A stretch of 64,000 nucleotides of DNA from NCBI GenBank assembly GCA_945643635.1, contig CALZFC010000029.1:4292501-4356500 (forward strand), given 5' to 3'. Positions 50,819 to 63,378 of this stretch are shown here, in pieces; position 1 is the stretch's first letter; each line of letters begins with the position of its first letter. Below the pieces are notes generated by a model. That model was not told where the DNA came from. It worked only from the letters and a program-made list of their open reading frames with translations, and ran no database searches. The stretch comes from Allodiplogaster sudhausi. Its lineage: Eukaryota; Nematoda; Chromadorea; Rhabditida; Diplogasteridae. Position numbers and translations under genes: made by a program.

Positions 50819-51473
50819 TACTCACAACATAAAAGTACCACCAAAGTTTAGATGAAACAGGCTATACTCAAGATGAATCAATTTGGGTTCACCTAACTGG
50901 TGTATACAACTATGTGAACCGTGTGTTTGTGTGTGTGAAATTTGAACAATGTAATGAAACAATAGCTTTCTAGTCACAAAGGAATCATATGAATATTATA
51001 CGCGAATGTTTCCCTTTCGAAATATCACACACCACTACGAATGCTAAGATGAATAAGTCCACATGCACCGGCAAAGCAATCTAGGAAAATCTACCGCCCA
51101 GCGCTCGACGCGTCCCTCTCATTCAGCATCGACGCTGCTTCTGGAGAAACGGTGGGTTTCGCCAGGGTAAGAGGCCCAGTTTCTACGTCCACTTCCTCAG
51201 ATTCCGTCAAGCGATGAATCGTCGAGATCTATCCATTCAATAATGCCTTGAATCAATCGGATAAAGACCAGTAAAGACTATTGTTTTGCAATTTTTTTTT
51301 TTTAAATTCAGTCATTACTGACTCTTTCAATTGCCGTTTCCCATTACAGAACTTTAAAGTACGCAATACTGAGTGAACCATTTTCGCTATTCTGGAACGA
51401 CTAATACGATTCTTATTTATATGCACTATACAAACGAATCCGCACAAGTTAGCGCGAACAATTTCAGGCTCGA
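50819..51473. other. Region between transposon and chemoreceptor gene
   Basis: Unique AT-rich sequence. A TTTCAG acceptor at 51467 lies just before the chosen chemoreceptor start, so an upstream non-coding exon or trans-splice site is possible. No other gene is supported. Confidence 0.5.
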
Positions 51474-53518
51474 ATGGAAGGTGTCCTCCAGCTCCAATTG
51501 ACCTTGGACGTGCTGGCCATGCTTGAGAACATCTGGTTCCTGTGGATTGTCGCGAGAACGGAAAGCAGTCTGATCAGTGGCTATCGCTACGCGCTCATCG
51601 TTGAGATCCTCGTTGACTGCCTTCACATGCTCGCCTACTGCTGCTACTTTCCAGTACTTATATTTCAATACCTACTACTTATCAGTACTTACTTACCAGT
51701 ACCTTTGTTCCGAAATTGTTATGTCCAGTTTCAAATGTCATTAATTTGACAGCCAAAAGTTGTATTCTCTCCTTTTCTTGTCGTTTGTACTCAAAAGTGC
51801 GAAATAATCTCCATTAAATTTCTGGGAATTATTTTATGAAATTCTGCTGATGCCTCCACTTATTGGCTTCGTCTCAAAGTCCTCGCATCTTTTCCCGACG
51901 GGGTCATTTGTTCCGGATGTCGTCATGTTTTGCTACGTAATTCCGATCTCCTTGAGCATGTTGATGGTGCTGCTTGGCTTCATCTACCGGCTGCTCCATA
52001 TTAGAAGGTTATAAAAAAAAATCAAGCAAAATTAGGCGAAATTTCAAATTGTCGCCCTTCTTGTGTTCTATTTTCACGAAGCGAGTTTATGCGACCAGCG
52101 AAATAGCATGCGAAATTGAAAGTGCCCATGGTGAACGTGACAACTCAAAGCTGTATTAATCGTTTTTTTTGTGATCGTCCTCCTTTAATTTCTTCTTTTA
52201 AAGTTTGTTCATTTTTGTAACTATTTTTACCTAATATCGATATCTCTGTTTGGTATGAAAAACCGTCGATAATGCAGATCACGACTGCTTCGGTGGTCGA
52301 GATGTGCAGGCGGTCGATTGATTCTCGTGATCGGTTGCGCCCTCCCTCCAAGCCTCTTCTTCTTGTTCATGATGAAGTTATTTTGGGATCAACAAAAATT
52401 GGTCGCCTTTTTCACATCACTTACTCTTTTCTTCTCTAAAAACTTTTTTTTTCTATTGTTGTTCTTCTATAGTAGTTACTTACAAACAAACTAGCAAAAA
52501 AAATAATAAAAAAAATACAGTTTAATAAAAAATTCTCCATAGCGCCCTCTCAACGCCCGGTCATGACTACGACGGCTTTGCGCGAGCGAACAACCTTCCG
52601 TCAAACGTCCACTTTATCATTTTTAACACTACAAATGTTAATTCTTCAACATTTGTTCTTCTTCAATTTTTTTTTGCTCTTTCTAACACAAAAGTAGATT
52701 GTCCTGATCCCGAGCTCTATTTAACTGTGCGCTGATGCTCTCTCACAAGGAAAGCCTCTTTACATAACCCAGCCAATCGCTATCTCAGCATTTGTGTGGT
52801 ATAGGCTTATTGTTAGGCAGTCCTAGTCAAAAAGTAATATGAATCTTTAATTATTTTTCAACTGCTTCTCAGCCTCGCGCACTCGCCTTCGTCGGGAGTG
52901 CCATGTCGATCCAGCTGGTGCTGGTGGCCGCGATGCTCGGCTGTGTCTACGGCATCATGCGCACGCTTCGTGTCGGCCTGTTGCCGGACAACTTTCGGCG
53001 CATCCACAAACGCGCTCTCGTCATGCTTCTCCTACAGGTTTTCAAGGAGGAAGATCATCAACAAATTATGTAAAATTTCAAATTGCCACCGTTTCATTCA
53101 CGCTGCGGATTTGGGCAACCTGCGAAATAATGAGAATGCTTATTGGCAATTTGAACGTGGCAATTCGAAACTTCATTAATTACTTTTCGGTGGTTCTCCT
53201 CATTCTATGGAGCCACCAGCCAAAGTTCGCGTCAAAGTTGCGAGATGTGCCAAGGGGTGACACACTTCTCTGCAGGCCTCCGTTCCCGCAATCTTCCTAA
53301 CGGTGCCCTGTCTCCAAGGCATGATACCGGCAACAAGGCATCTGGCCTGCATCGGAACCAGCCTCGCTCCAAGCTTCATTGCCATAATCAATCCCATCAT
53401 TGTCGTCGCCGTCACAAAAGAGTACAGAAGTGCGATCTTGAAGTCGAGAATCGTGCGCTGGCTCGGGTATCGCGAAAGCAGCGCAACCATTATTCATTAC
53501 TCGAACAGTCCGCCATGA
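51474..53518 (+). CDS. Nematode seven-transmembrane chemoreceptor (Str-superfamily-like)
   Basis: Five exons: 51474-51653, 51880-52007, 52278-52401, 52873-53037, 53276-53518, giving 279 residues with consistent phases. Seven hydrophobic helices can be placed: TM1 (QLTLDVLAMLENIWFLWIVA), TM2 (ALIVEILVDCLHMLAYCC), TM3 after SSHLFPTGSF, TM4 (LILVIGCALPPSLFFLF), TM5 in exon 4, TM6 beginning QASVPAIFLTVP, and TM7 with PSFIAIINPIIVV followed by TKEYRSAIL. The Q...P in TM6 and NP...YR at the end of TM7 are hallmarks of the nematode srd/srh/str/sri receptor group; the exact family is not decided. Such receptors act in ciliated sensory neurons. The exon 2 acceptor (CTCAAAG at 51879) and exon 3 donor (TTG|GTCGCC) are non-ideal but are the only in-frame choices. 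The protein is somewhat shorter than the usual 320-340 residues. Introns 2 and 4 each contain a copy of the same MITE. Confidence 0.83.
52012..52185. mobile_element. MITE copy 2 (chemoreceptor intron 2)
   Basis: Matches the element at 33610-33805: TTAGGcGAaATTTCAAATT near the left, the internal CTATTTTCACGaaGCG...GCGAAATAGCA dyad, and the right end GTGATCGTCCTCCTT followed by TA. The left end is degenerate. Confidence 0.7.
53043..53203. mobile_element. MITE copy 3 (chemoreceptor intron 4)
   Basis: Left AAGGAGGAAGATCATC and TTTCAAATTGCC, right GGCAATTCGAAACTTCATTAA and CGGTGGTTCTCCT correspond to the element at 33610-33805. It begins only six bases after the exon 4 splice donor. Confidence 0.65.
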
Positions 53519-56092
53519 AGAACGTCCATATAAATATAAGTATGAATAACATATATTTATTTGTGTTAGCCTGGCATACATTCTTCCTTTGTCATTTTAG
53601 AACCCTTCAATTTAGTTTATATAGCCTGCCCAGATAGCTTAAGAATATAAGTATATTTCTTCCGTCCCTGGCTAACCGAACTCCTCCAACGGTCAATGAT
53701 TAAATGACAATGTTCTTTTTTCGCTTTAATCATTTTCTATTATTCAGTGTAGTTAAACAAGTACTGTAATGGACGTGCCAATGTAGATAAAATGGTACGG
53801 ATCACCAAGCATTGCGCACTTTCATATTATACATATAATGAAAGAAGGCAATGAAAAAAAGGAAGTAATCGCTGAGAGAACGAGACAAATATTTCAAAAC
53901 AATTGATTTTCTAAAATATATTACGTACATATATTTCCGCGTTGGGTACATATATGTATATGTCTGAATAATATTTAACCCCTAGATGTCATCTGATCTT
54001 TTCTTTGCTATCTCTTCGTGCATTGTATAATTTTCGAGTTTCTCACATTTACGTAATGTTGTGGAGACCTCTTGAATATAAACATTCACACATTTGTCAT
54101 AAGATTCCTTTCCACGTATAAGATTTCAGACTTCACAAAGACTCGATTCATAGAGTTTGTATGTATTCAACTGGTGCACCCAAAATGACGCAATAAACAT
54201 TGAGCCGTCGTTGTAAGATGTCTTTTTCTGGGGGTGAAAACTCGGGATAATGCAACTGAACCTAGGGAAATTTAGCCGAGGTTTCGTTTGAACTAGTAGA
54301 TTTCCATGAAGTGCTGCAGGCGCCCTCTCCATGTCTCCTCCAATCTACTATCTGCCCCTTCCGCTCTTTACACACTTCTCTCCTACCACTTCTGAAGCAG
54401 ATCCCAGGATAAATGAAATCAAAGTCAAATTCTATGTTTTCCTGCTTTCCGGAGGATCAGAAGGAATAATTTTCTCTCTTCGCGCTCTTCTTAAAAATGC
54501 CTCCTATTTGGCTGTCGAATAATGTAGAGAAATCACAAGTAGTGCAAAGAATTCTAAATGTTTTTTTTTGCGACTTGTCACGCGCATTACTTTTCAGCCA
54601 AAAATAGAGATCCTCGAAGCGTTGACAGACACTTGTTCTTGTAAATTGATTAGAATAATTTAAAAAGAAAAAAAAACACAAAGTCTTGAGACTTCGAACA
54701 TGATGTCATCTGTAAAAAGGAAATGCTCATTGTCAGGTCGGAAGTAAAAAGCGCTGCTCTAATTGTCAATTTGCACAACAACAAAAAAAAAGAAATTGAT
54801 GATAAGGATACAATAACCTTCCGAACATGAATTGCACTCTTAACTTATCTATAAATTCGAAACGGGCCCTCTTACATTCTCTTTTATATGACATATGTAT
54901 ACTCAAGGAATATGTTATGGTTTAAAATAATATTTAAAAAATATAAAAGAGATGAAATGAAGCAATGAAGTCATCTGGCCGTTAAAGGTCAATGAATGCA
55001 AGTTCACATATTCCATGCTCTTTCTCTCTCTCGCTCTTTTATCGCTCTCTCTCTCTCGCTCTTTTATCGCTCTCTCTCTCTCTATCTCTCTCTTTCTCTC
55101 TCTCTCGCACATACTCTCGCTTTTTCTTTCTCTCTCTCGCTCACTCTCTCTCTCTCCCTGGCTCTCTCTTGCTCTCTCTCGCTGTAGTCACTTCCCAACT
55201 TACTGTCCCTCAGGGATCTCTTTCTTCTTTTGCCTCCTCATCTACGACACATTTTCATCCTGGATCGAAAAGAAACATATTTTTCTCTACCCACGCCCTT
55301 CAAACCTGTCCTCACCATCAGGCCGGCCGCTTCCTTTTGCCGTTCAAAGCGGCAATCCGACTTTCATTGCTTTAAACTACACAGACGACATTTTCATCAT
55401 AGCTTTTTCTGTCACAACAAATTATTAATTTAATTTTGGCTATAGATTGCGGCCCGAGGGAAAGGATAAGAAGCCTTGGTTGCCGTCTATTTCGCGCTTC
55501 TTCTTCCCCGTTCATTGACAGCATGGCAATGTTGGGTTCATATTCCTTAAAGCTGAACATGTACAGATAGGCGAAGAAGTACATACATTCTCATCAGAAA
55601 GTAATGAATCTTTCTGCAAACCCCTCAGGCATATGCCAGCCAACATTGAAGGTCTATCCAACTTGCTGAACAACAAAACCGTTTGCACTCGGGTCACCGC
55701 AGGGTGAATGAGGAGGATGAAAGGAGAAAAGGAGAAAAGGAGAAGGAAAGTCGAGGTTGCGCCCTCCGGTGTACATTCTGTAGTCTATTATGTAGTCTAT
55801 GTATGTATGTACATATATGTATGTATCATGGCAATCGCTCTCATTGGTAATGCTTGTATACCCAATGCAAGTAGTCGTTTTGAGCCGTCGAGAATAGGGT
55901 TCAGTTTCGTGCTCCTTTAAGTTGAATGGACACAAAAAGAATGTACATTATCTTCAAAAAATAATGACCAATCTGGCAGCCCGCCCCTCCTGCGCCTGCC
56001 AACCGGGCGTTAAAGGCCAATCCGTGGGTGATGTAACCGTTTGCACTAACAGTCTCAGTGCGTTCGCCCTATGTCATTATATTTCTCTCACC

Positions 56093-56127
<35 letters not shown>

Positions 56128-56252
56128 AATTCTCTCTCTCTCTCTCTGCCAGCATTGCTGATAACGTTTCGCATATATCGTCAGGGCGTTCTGGTCGTCA
56201 CGTTGTACATAAGGAGGGGTAAAGAGAAAAGGAGGAAAGGAAGAACTGAGAA
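53519..56252. other. Intergenic with one CT tract
   Basis: No exon supported. It holds AT-rich unique sequence, a CT microsatellite at about 55018-55180 and a second at 56092-56150, plus TATGTATGTA-type short repeats near 55800. Confidence 0.6.
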
Positions 56253-58130
56253 ATGACGACTGCTGCCATCGTCTTCGTGCTCGTCGTCATCGCTGTCGTC
56301 CGTACGGGTCATGGCTGTATAGCCATGATACTTACTGATCCCGTGTTCACAAGTTAGTTACAATTGGTTTCTGTTTAAACTTTCAATTCTAGATGCATAC
56401 ATATATATATATATATATAGCAAAAAGCAGAAAAAAAATCAAAACTTCGTTGTTAAGTTTTCTCTTTGTATGTATGAATGCAAGATCTTTCAAGAGCGCT
56501 TTTTTTCTCCTTTTATTATAAATATGTAGTGTAGATAGTTTGAGCTTGATTTCAAATAAATATTGCAAGAAAGGTAATGTTCCGGCCAGGACCACCCACC
56601 AACATCCACCAGCACCACAACAACCACAACTCCGGCGACCACAACAAGCAGCACCACAACCACAACGCAGACCCCATCAACGACCACAACTACAACGGCC
56701 TCAACCACAGTGTCAACCATTACGACCACCACGACCCCAGCGCCTCTCACGTGCCTGAGCTGTCTGCAGCAAACGTACATGGGCCCGGCGATGGTTGGTG
56801 GAATTGTTTTTTTTTTAATAGCATTATTTTTATATCTATTTATTTTATAAGTATTGTTTTCCATTCTTTATCTGTCCAACCACCCACGATTACAACAAAT
56901 AATTGCCTCACATTGAATTAGAAAAGACATGGATTTTTTAAAATGTAATTTCAACTTTAATTGCAATTAATGTTTTCTTTAAATATTGGTTAACTTTTTT
57001 TTTAAGAAATGGACTAAAATTTTTTTAAGAAATATTATATTAATTTTTTAATCTGCTTTCTCTTTTCTTTTCTTTGCTGCCAGTGATAACTGTTCGTACA
57101 CTGTCCTTGTGCCCTCCACGCGAACCTGCTTCTTAGTCGCAGGGCCGGGAAAGGGAGAGATCGCGAGTGAGAGAGAAGGATGAGGGAGATGGAGAGAGAA
57201 GAGGAAAGGAGAGAGATGGAGAGAGAGAGAGGGGAAGGACGGTGATGAAGAGAGAGGAAAGGAAAGAAGGGAAAAGGGAGAGAGAGAGAGAGTGCAGAGA
57301 GAAAGAGAGAAACAGAGAAAAGAAGAGAGAGAGAGGTAGAGAGAGAGTGATGGAGAAGGAGGGCACGAGAAATAGAGAAAGAAGGAGAGAAAACAAACAA
57401 GTGATAAAGGAGTAGAGATGATCGAAGTCACATTTCGAAAGAAGGAGAGAGCATGCGATCTGGCAAATTCGAGAAGGTCGTGAATGTAAAAAAAGAATAA
57501 ACCTTGGATGCGATTTACCATGACCAGATTTACAGCTCTGCTATACAAATAGGTTACTTATGTTAACTGGGAGCAGTTGAAGAATTTGTTTGAATGTGTG
57601 AGTTGGCACCAATTTTCATGTGTGCGTGTGTGCGTTATTTTTAAACATTCATATATTGCCAATGGATGAACAAATTTGTAATTATTATTGATTAATTATT
57701 CTTCACTTTTAGTGTCCGACAGGGTTCTCGTGCAATGATGCCATGCTGCTGGTCACAACGCAAGATACTTGCGTCAGAGCGAAATGTTCGCAAAGCCAAA
57801 TGTTTGCCTTGGCGCCGGTCAGTTTCTTTATAGAAATGGGATAAGTAGTTATGGACCACAGACCCACATAAGAGGAAAATGTATTAATGACACTTTTTAG
57901 TTACTTTATTCGTAAAGTTGCGTGAATCAATTCACACCTCTTGAATAAAAGAGACTAAAAAAAACTTTCTCATCTCCGTTCAGGGAGCTACGGGCTTAGG
58001 CTCTCCAATCATTCCGGGTGGTGGCATTCAGTGCAGGCCAGACGGCATCACCTTCGAGGACATGAACGCCGTCGCAACTGCCTTCCCGGCCGCGACTTTC
58101 TATTGCCTAAAATGTAAGCGGCGGTTTTAA
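56253..58130 (+). CDS. Secreted Thr-rich, Cys-rich nematode-type protein
   Basis: Exon 1 (ATG at 56253, to about 56340-56352) encodes a clear signal peptide (MTTAAIVFVLVVIAVVRTGHG). Exon 2 (56590-56774) encodes a mucin-like Thr/Ser run ending PLTCLSCLQQT. Exon 3 is 57084-57135 (NCSYTVLVPSTRTCF), exon 4 57713-57817 (CPTGFSCNDAMLLVTTQDTC), exon 5 57984 onward (GATGLGSPIIPGGG, then FEDMNAVATAF). Exons 2-5 are in phase. The exon 1 to exon 2 junction is not settled: the best donor (ACAA|GTTAGT) is one base out of phase with the Thr frame, while GATCCC|GTGTTC fits but is weak. Reading on, exon 5 ends LKCKRRF and TAA at 58128-58130; alternatively splicing occurs at 58113 before GTAAGC. Thr-rich stalks followed by Cys modules are common in nematode surface and secreted proteins; the function is unknown. 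Confidence 0.65.
57150..57400. repeat. GA-rich microsatellite
   Basis: Interrupted GAGAGA tract in intron 3 of the secreted protein gene. The Leu/Ser-rich frames on the minus strand are translations of this repeat. Confidence 0.9.
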
Positions 58131-60288
58131 TTTTTTTTTAATTAAAATTCATTTTTTAATTAATTGTCTTTTGTTACTTCTGTTTTATAAAAGTAAGCGG
58201 CGGTTTTTGTAATTAATTCATTTTTTTTATTAATTGTCTTTTGTTACTTCTGTTTTATAAAAGTAAGCGGCTGTTTTTGTAATTAATTCATTTTTTTTAT
58301 TAATTGTCTTTTGTTACTTCTGTTTTATAAAAGTAAGCGGCGGTTTTTGTAATTAATTCATTTTTTTATTAATTGTCTTTTGTTACTTCTGTTTTATAAA
58401 AGTAAGCGGCTGTTTTTGTAATTAATTCATTTTTTTTATTAATTGTCTTTTGTTACTTCTGTTTTATAAAAGTAAGCGGCGGTTTTTGTAATTAATTCAT
58501 TTTTTTTATTAATTGTCTTTTGTTACTTCTGTTTTATAAAAGTAAGCGGCTGTTTTTGTAATTAATTCATTTTTTTTATTAATTGTCTTTTGTTACATCT
58601 GTTTTATAAAAGTAAGCGGCGGTTTTTGTAATTAATTCATTTTTTTTATTAATTGTCTTTTGTTACTTCTGTTTTATAAAAGTAAGCGGCGGTTTTTGTA
58701 ATTAATTCATTTTTTAATTAATTGTCTTTTGTTACTTCTGTTTTATAAAAGTAAGCGGCGGTTTTTGTAATTAATTCATTTTTTTTATTAATTGTCTTTT
58801 GTTACTTCTGTTTTATAAAAGTAAGCGGCTGTTTTTGTAATTAATTCATTTTTTTTATTAATTGTCTTTTGTTACTTCTGTTTTATAAAAGTAAGCGGCG
58901 GTTTTTGTAATTAATTCATTTTTTTTATTAATTGTCTTTTGTTACTTCTGTTTTATAAAAGTAAGCGGCGGTTTTTGTAATTAATTCATTTTTTTTATTA
59001 ATTGTCTTTTGTTACTTCTGTTTTATAAAAGTAAGCGGCGGTTTTTGTAATTAATTCATTTTTTTTATTAATTGTCTTTTGTTACTTCTGTTTTATAAAA
59101 GTAAGCGGCTGTTTTTGTAATTAATTCATTTTTTTTATTAATTGTCTTTTGTTACTTCTGTTTTATAAAAGTAAGCGGCTGTTTTTGTAATTAATTCATT
59201 TTTTTTATTAATTGTCTTTTGTTACTTCTGTTTTATAAAAGTAAGCGGCGGTTTTTGTAATTAATTCATTTTTTTTATTAATTGTCTTTTGTTACTTCTG
59301 TTTTATAAAAATAAGCGGCTGTTTTTGTAATTAATTCATTTTTTTTATTAATTGTCTTTTGTTACTTCTGTTTTATAAAAGTAAGCGGCGGTTTTTGTAA
59401 TTAATTCATTTTTTTTATTAATTGTCTTTTGTTACTTCTGTTTTATAAAAGTAAGCGGCTGTTTTTGTAATTAATTCATTTTTTTTATTAATTGTCTTTT
59501 GTTACATCTGTTTTATAAAAGTAAGCGGCGGTTTTTGTAATTAATTCATTTTTTTTAATAATTGTCTTTTGTTACTTCTGTTTTATAAAAGTAAGCGGCG
59601 GTTTTTGTAATTAATTCATTTTTTAATTAATTGTCTTTTGTTACTTCTGTTTTATAAAAGTAAGCGGCGGTTTTTGTAATTAATTCATTTTTTTTATTAA
59701 TTGTCTTTTGTTACTTCTGTTTTATAAAAGTAAGCGGCTGTTTTTGTAATTAATTCATTTTTTTTATTAATTGTCTTTTGTTACTTCTGTTTTATAAAAG
59801 TAAGCGGCGGTTTTTGTAATTAATTCATTTTTTTTATTAATTGTCTTTTGTTACTTCTGTTTTATAAAAGTAAGCGGCGGTTTTTGTAATTAATTCATTT
59901 TTTTTATTAATTGTCTTTTGTTACTTCTGTTTTATAAAAGTAAGCGGCGGTTTTTGTAATTAATTCATTTTTTTTATTAATTGTCTTTTGTTACTTCTGT
60001 TTTATAAAAGTAAGCGGCGGTTTTTGTAATTAATTCATTTTTTTTATTAATTGTCTTTTGTTACTTCTGTTTTATAAAAGTAAGCGGCTGTTTTTGTAAT
60101 TAATTCATTTTTTTTATTAATTGTCTTTTGTTACTTCTGTTTTATAAAAGTAAGCGGCGGTTTTTGTAATTAATTCATTTTTTTTATTAATTGTCTTTTG
60201 TTACTTCTGTTTTATAAAAGTAAGCGGCGGTTTTTTTAATTAATTCATTTTTTTTATTAGTTGTCTTTGTTACTTCTGTTTTAATTTC
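58114..60288. repeat. 70-bp tandem array (about 31 units) carrying repeated 5' splice donors
   Basis: Thirty near-identical 70-bp units begin at 58193 and every 69-70 bp thereafter, preceded by one diverged unit (58114-58192). Each begins GTAAGCGGCGG or GTAAGCGGCTG, continues with AT-rich sequence around TTAATTCATTTTTT and ATTGTCTTTTGTTACTTCTG, and ends TTTTATAAAA. The first unit begins exactly at the donor (or last codons) of the secreted protein gene. Only one unit (59311) has lost the GT, reading ATAAGC. Subtypes CGG/CTG, a 69-bp variant and a GTTACATC variant recur in the same order, giving a 13-unit higher-order repeat of about 909 bp. Confidence 0.97.
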
Positions 60289-61019
60289 TTTTGAGTTCTT
60301 GCCAAATGGCGGCATGCTAAGTTTTTTTTTACTCAAACATCAAATATTAGTTGATGTCACAACATATAGAGTGAATTGGGCGGTAAATTATCTTTAAGAA
60401 ACTGAAAATTATTATAAATACAAAACTTTTAATAAAAAATTTTAATAATCATAAATATTTTTTTTTAAATTAATAAAAAGACGCTTCTGCTTTTGAGTAA
60501 TGTTCTAACGGCCTCACACTCATGTGCGCCTTTTCCTGTGTTCTTCCTCAACAAAGAGCCGGTGTCTCGGCCTACAAATCTGTCACTCCACTCACCACCT
60601 ACTGTAAACCCAGGATACTAGTTCTGTAATTCTGGCTCTGGCTCTTCACTCCTCGGGAGATTTCGCCTTAGATTAGTAGAAAAAAGCAGCTTTAGTTCAT
60701 GCCTTCTCCCTTTTTTCGTCTAGCATACTTTCGCAGCAAGCTGGAAGTTATTATAGTATCAGAATAGGTTGTAGGTGGCTCTGCTTCTCGCCTTCCCTTT
60801 TTGCGAGAGATTAACGTGTCTTGCGCAAATCTCCTCCGTCCTTACACACTTTTATGTATGTACATATGATACTTTACCACATGCTGTATAAGTATTCATT
60901 CCGTAAATAAACTTTGCTCAGTTAAGTTCACTAAAAAGCGAGATATTCTTAACATATGTAAATTCGTATAGAGAAGCCTATATAACAAAAAAAAGAGAAG
61001 AAAATTCATGAGCTTGTTC

Positions 61020-61050
61020 GCTGGTGAAATATTTGTAAATTTTCACCAGC
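61020..61050. repeat. Inverted repeat (10-bp stem, 11-nt loop)
   Basis: GCTGGTGAAA at 61020-61029 is perfectly complementary to TTTCACCAGC at 61041-61050. The purpose is unknown. Confidence 0.7.
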
Positions 61051-62578
61051 ATGGGGCGCTGACGGAGTTCATTCTCGTTACTATTTCACTTTCATTTCAA
61101 TGAGATGTCACTTCGAATGATGCATACATATATTGCATAGACATTGAGCTGTATCTCTCTTCATGCCAAAAAGTCATTGGAATCTGGCTGCCTTGAGGAG
61201 CCTTCTAATGTTTCATAACGCGTCTGCATGACATAAACCCCCACAAACCCCCTCGAGTCGTGTTCTCTGCTTCTATCTCTGTCCTGTTCGTTTGACGCGC
61301 ATGGGGGGATGTGTGCCCCGTTAAACAACAACTGATTATTTCTATCTCTATCATCTCTGCCTCTCCCTTCCTCTCTCTTTCACTCTCTCGAGCTCTCTCT
61401 TGCATCCTCCTCGTTCCCCTTGCTCTTTCGCCTCCTTCCCTCTCCACCTCCGCCACCCTTTTTTAGAGTCGTTGGTTTAACATTGCGAGTTGAAATAATA
61501 TTCTTGAATGACAGCTCGCTCTGCGATTGGTCGAAATATTCGTGAGATTTATTTGAAACGTCAAAATATAAAACATAAAAAGTTAAAATATAATAAAGTA
61601 TTATATGATGGCGTCCTCGAATACTCGACGTGTTGGGATATCAACCGGTTTGGAAATGTTGTGGTGCTCCATTGGAATACTACGGTAACATCGGCGCGGA
61701 CTACTACTGTAGCTAAATAGTGCGTTTTCTCGAAGAAATATGTGGTCTAAAGGGCATTATTAAGGTCTATCAATGATCACCAACATGTCAATACAAAGAA
61801 AAATGCATACGAAAGTGAGCGGAGAAGAAGGTGAATGCAAGATACATTCATAGAGATATATATATTATTGCTAGAATCCATCAATTCCACCGTAGGTAGG
61901 CTCACAAGGTGAAACGGAGAAAAAATAAGAGTTGATTTTAAAGAAGAAAAAAAAAAGAGAAACTAAATCGTGCAAGAATATGTACAAGCATTTTCTTCAC
62001 TCGCAATCATTGGAGTTCTCTAGCAATAAGAAAAATAAAGAATAATCATCCACAAATAAAGAAAAGTAAAAATTGCACAGTAGCACTTCACAAAATAGCA
62101 GAAAATTATTTGGTAATCAAATCAATAACAACAAGAGTAAAATAAATAGACTGAGACGAACCGGGAAAAAGCGAGAAGAAAAAACGCGCGCATTTCTGAC
62201 CGGGTTTCTCGAATGCATTACCTAATTGTAAGATAAATAAGTCCACCGCAGAAGACGCGACCATCGGGATCCTATTCAGGAATAACAATTCTCTTCCGCA
62301 TAATTTGTACACACAAACAAGAAAAAAGGATATATTAATATCTCCAACGCAATAAAAATGACATCTTAAACGATCTTCGCTCTCTTGTCAGGTAATCTAG
62401 AATGGCTTTGTTGAAGATTGTAGCATCTCGAAAGGAAGACTAAATGTTGAATGTTTGATAAATACATATATATGCCAAATAAATAATAAAAAAGCGGAAG
62501 TAAAGATGAAGAAAAGCTATGTAAAAGAGATGATTGGAAGAGTCTACATTCGAGGGGAGAGAACTCAAGAGAAGGAGA

Positions 62579-62579
<1 letters not shown>

Positions 62580-62631
<52 letters not shown>

Positions 62632-62884
62632 TCTTGTAGGAGTTCATATGGCAATAATTAAATGAGAAAACATGGCAAGGTATGGTCGAAAAAGTATAAG
62701 TTGTACAAATATCACGAATGTGAATAATGCCAGTTGTCATGATTGGGCCTTAGGTTAGAATGGTTGTGTATGAGGTGACTCTGTACTAGACGATCAAAAG
62801 TAGTGTTAGAGAGAGAGAGAGAGAGCGAGAGAGAGACAGAAAGGGAGATCTGCTGACGAGAGAAAGCGAGAGAGAGAGAGAGAA
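62580..62884. repeat. Two (GA)n microsatellites
   Basis: GA tracts at 62580-62628 and 62806-62884 with unique sequence between them. Confidence 0.9.
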
Positions 62885-62992
62885 GAGGCAGTGAGAGAAG
62901 TGGAGAGGAAATCGAGATAAAGGGTTCTGAGTCCTCATCTGAGACCCTTTTCTGAAAGGGGTCTTAGTCATAGAAAGGGTGTGTGTGAATCT

Positions 62993-63321
62993 TCATGAAG
63001 ACCCCTTGGAGGCGGTCCTCGACCCTTTTGGCTGCTGTTGCTGCTCCTCCACCTCGTCCTCATCGTCATCCACCAGCACGACGTCATCGTCGTCGTCGTC
63101 CTCGAGCTCCTCGATGCCCGCCTCCTCGTCATCGTCTTCGTCGGACGCCTTCGCCTCGTCTCCACCGCCGCCGCCCCCTCGCGCGCGCCTCGCCGGCACT
63201 CGCGCGCTACCCGCGCGCGCCAACGCGCTCGGACGCTGTCTGAGAAGGGGCGACATTTCAATCATTCTTTTCGATCTTAATCATACAAGAGTGGTCGCAT
63301 CAAGTCATTTTTAATGTAATA

Positions 63322-63378
<57 letters not shown>

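Larger units (their letters stand above)
60289..62992. other. Intergenic region right of the tandem array
   Basis: No convincing gene. It contains a hairpin at 61020-61050, a CT-rich tract at 61370-61455, and GA microsatellites at 62580-62628 and 62806-62884. A 70-codon open frame at 61508-61720 has no recognisable feature and AT-driven codon use, and is not called. Confidence 0.6.

Noticed and set aside
51841..51879. Starting chemoreceptor exon 2 at the ATG near 51850
   Set aside because: No acceptor AG precedes it in frame; the acceptor at 51879 gives correct phase and a normal loop length.
56577..56921. Asn/His-rich and Pro/Gln-rich frames over the secreted-protein exon
   Set aside because: The Thr-rich frame joins in phase to three downstream Cys-containing exons; the other frames do not.
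61508..61720. 70-codon plus-strand open frame
   Set aside because: AT-driven composition, no motif, no splice context; not distinguishable from chance.
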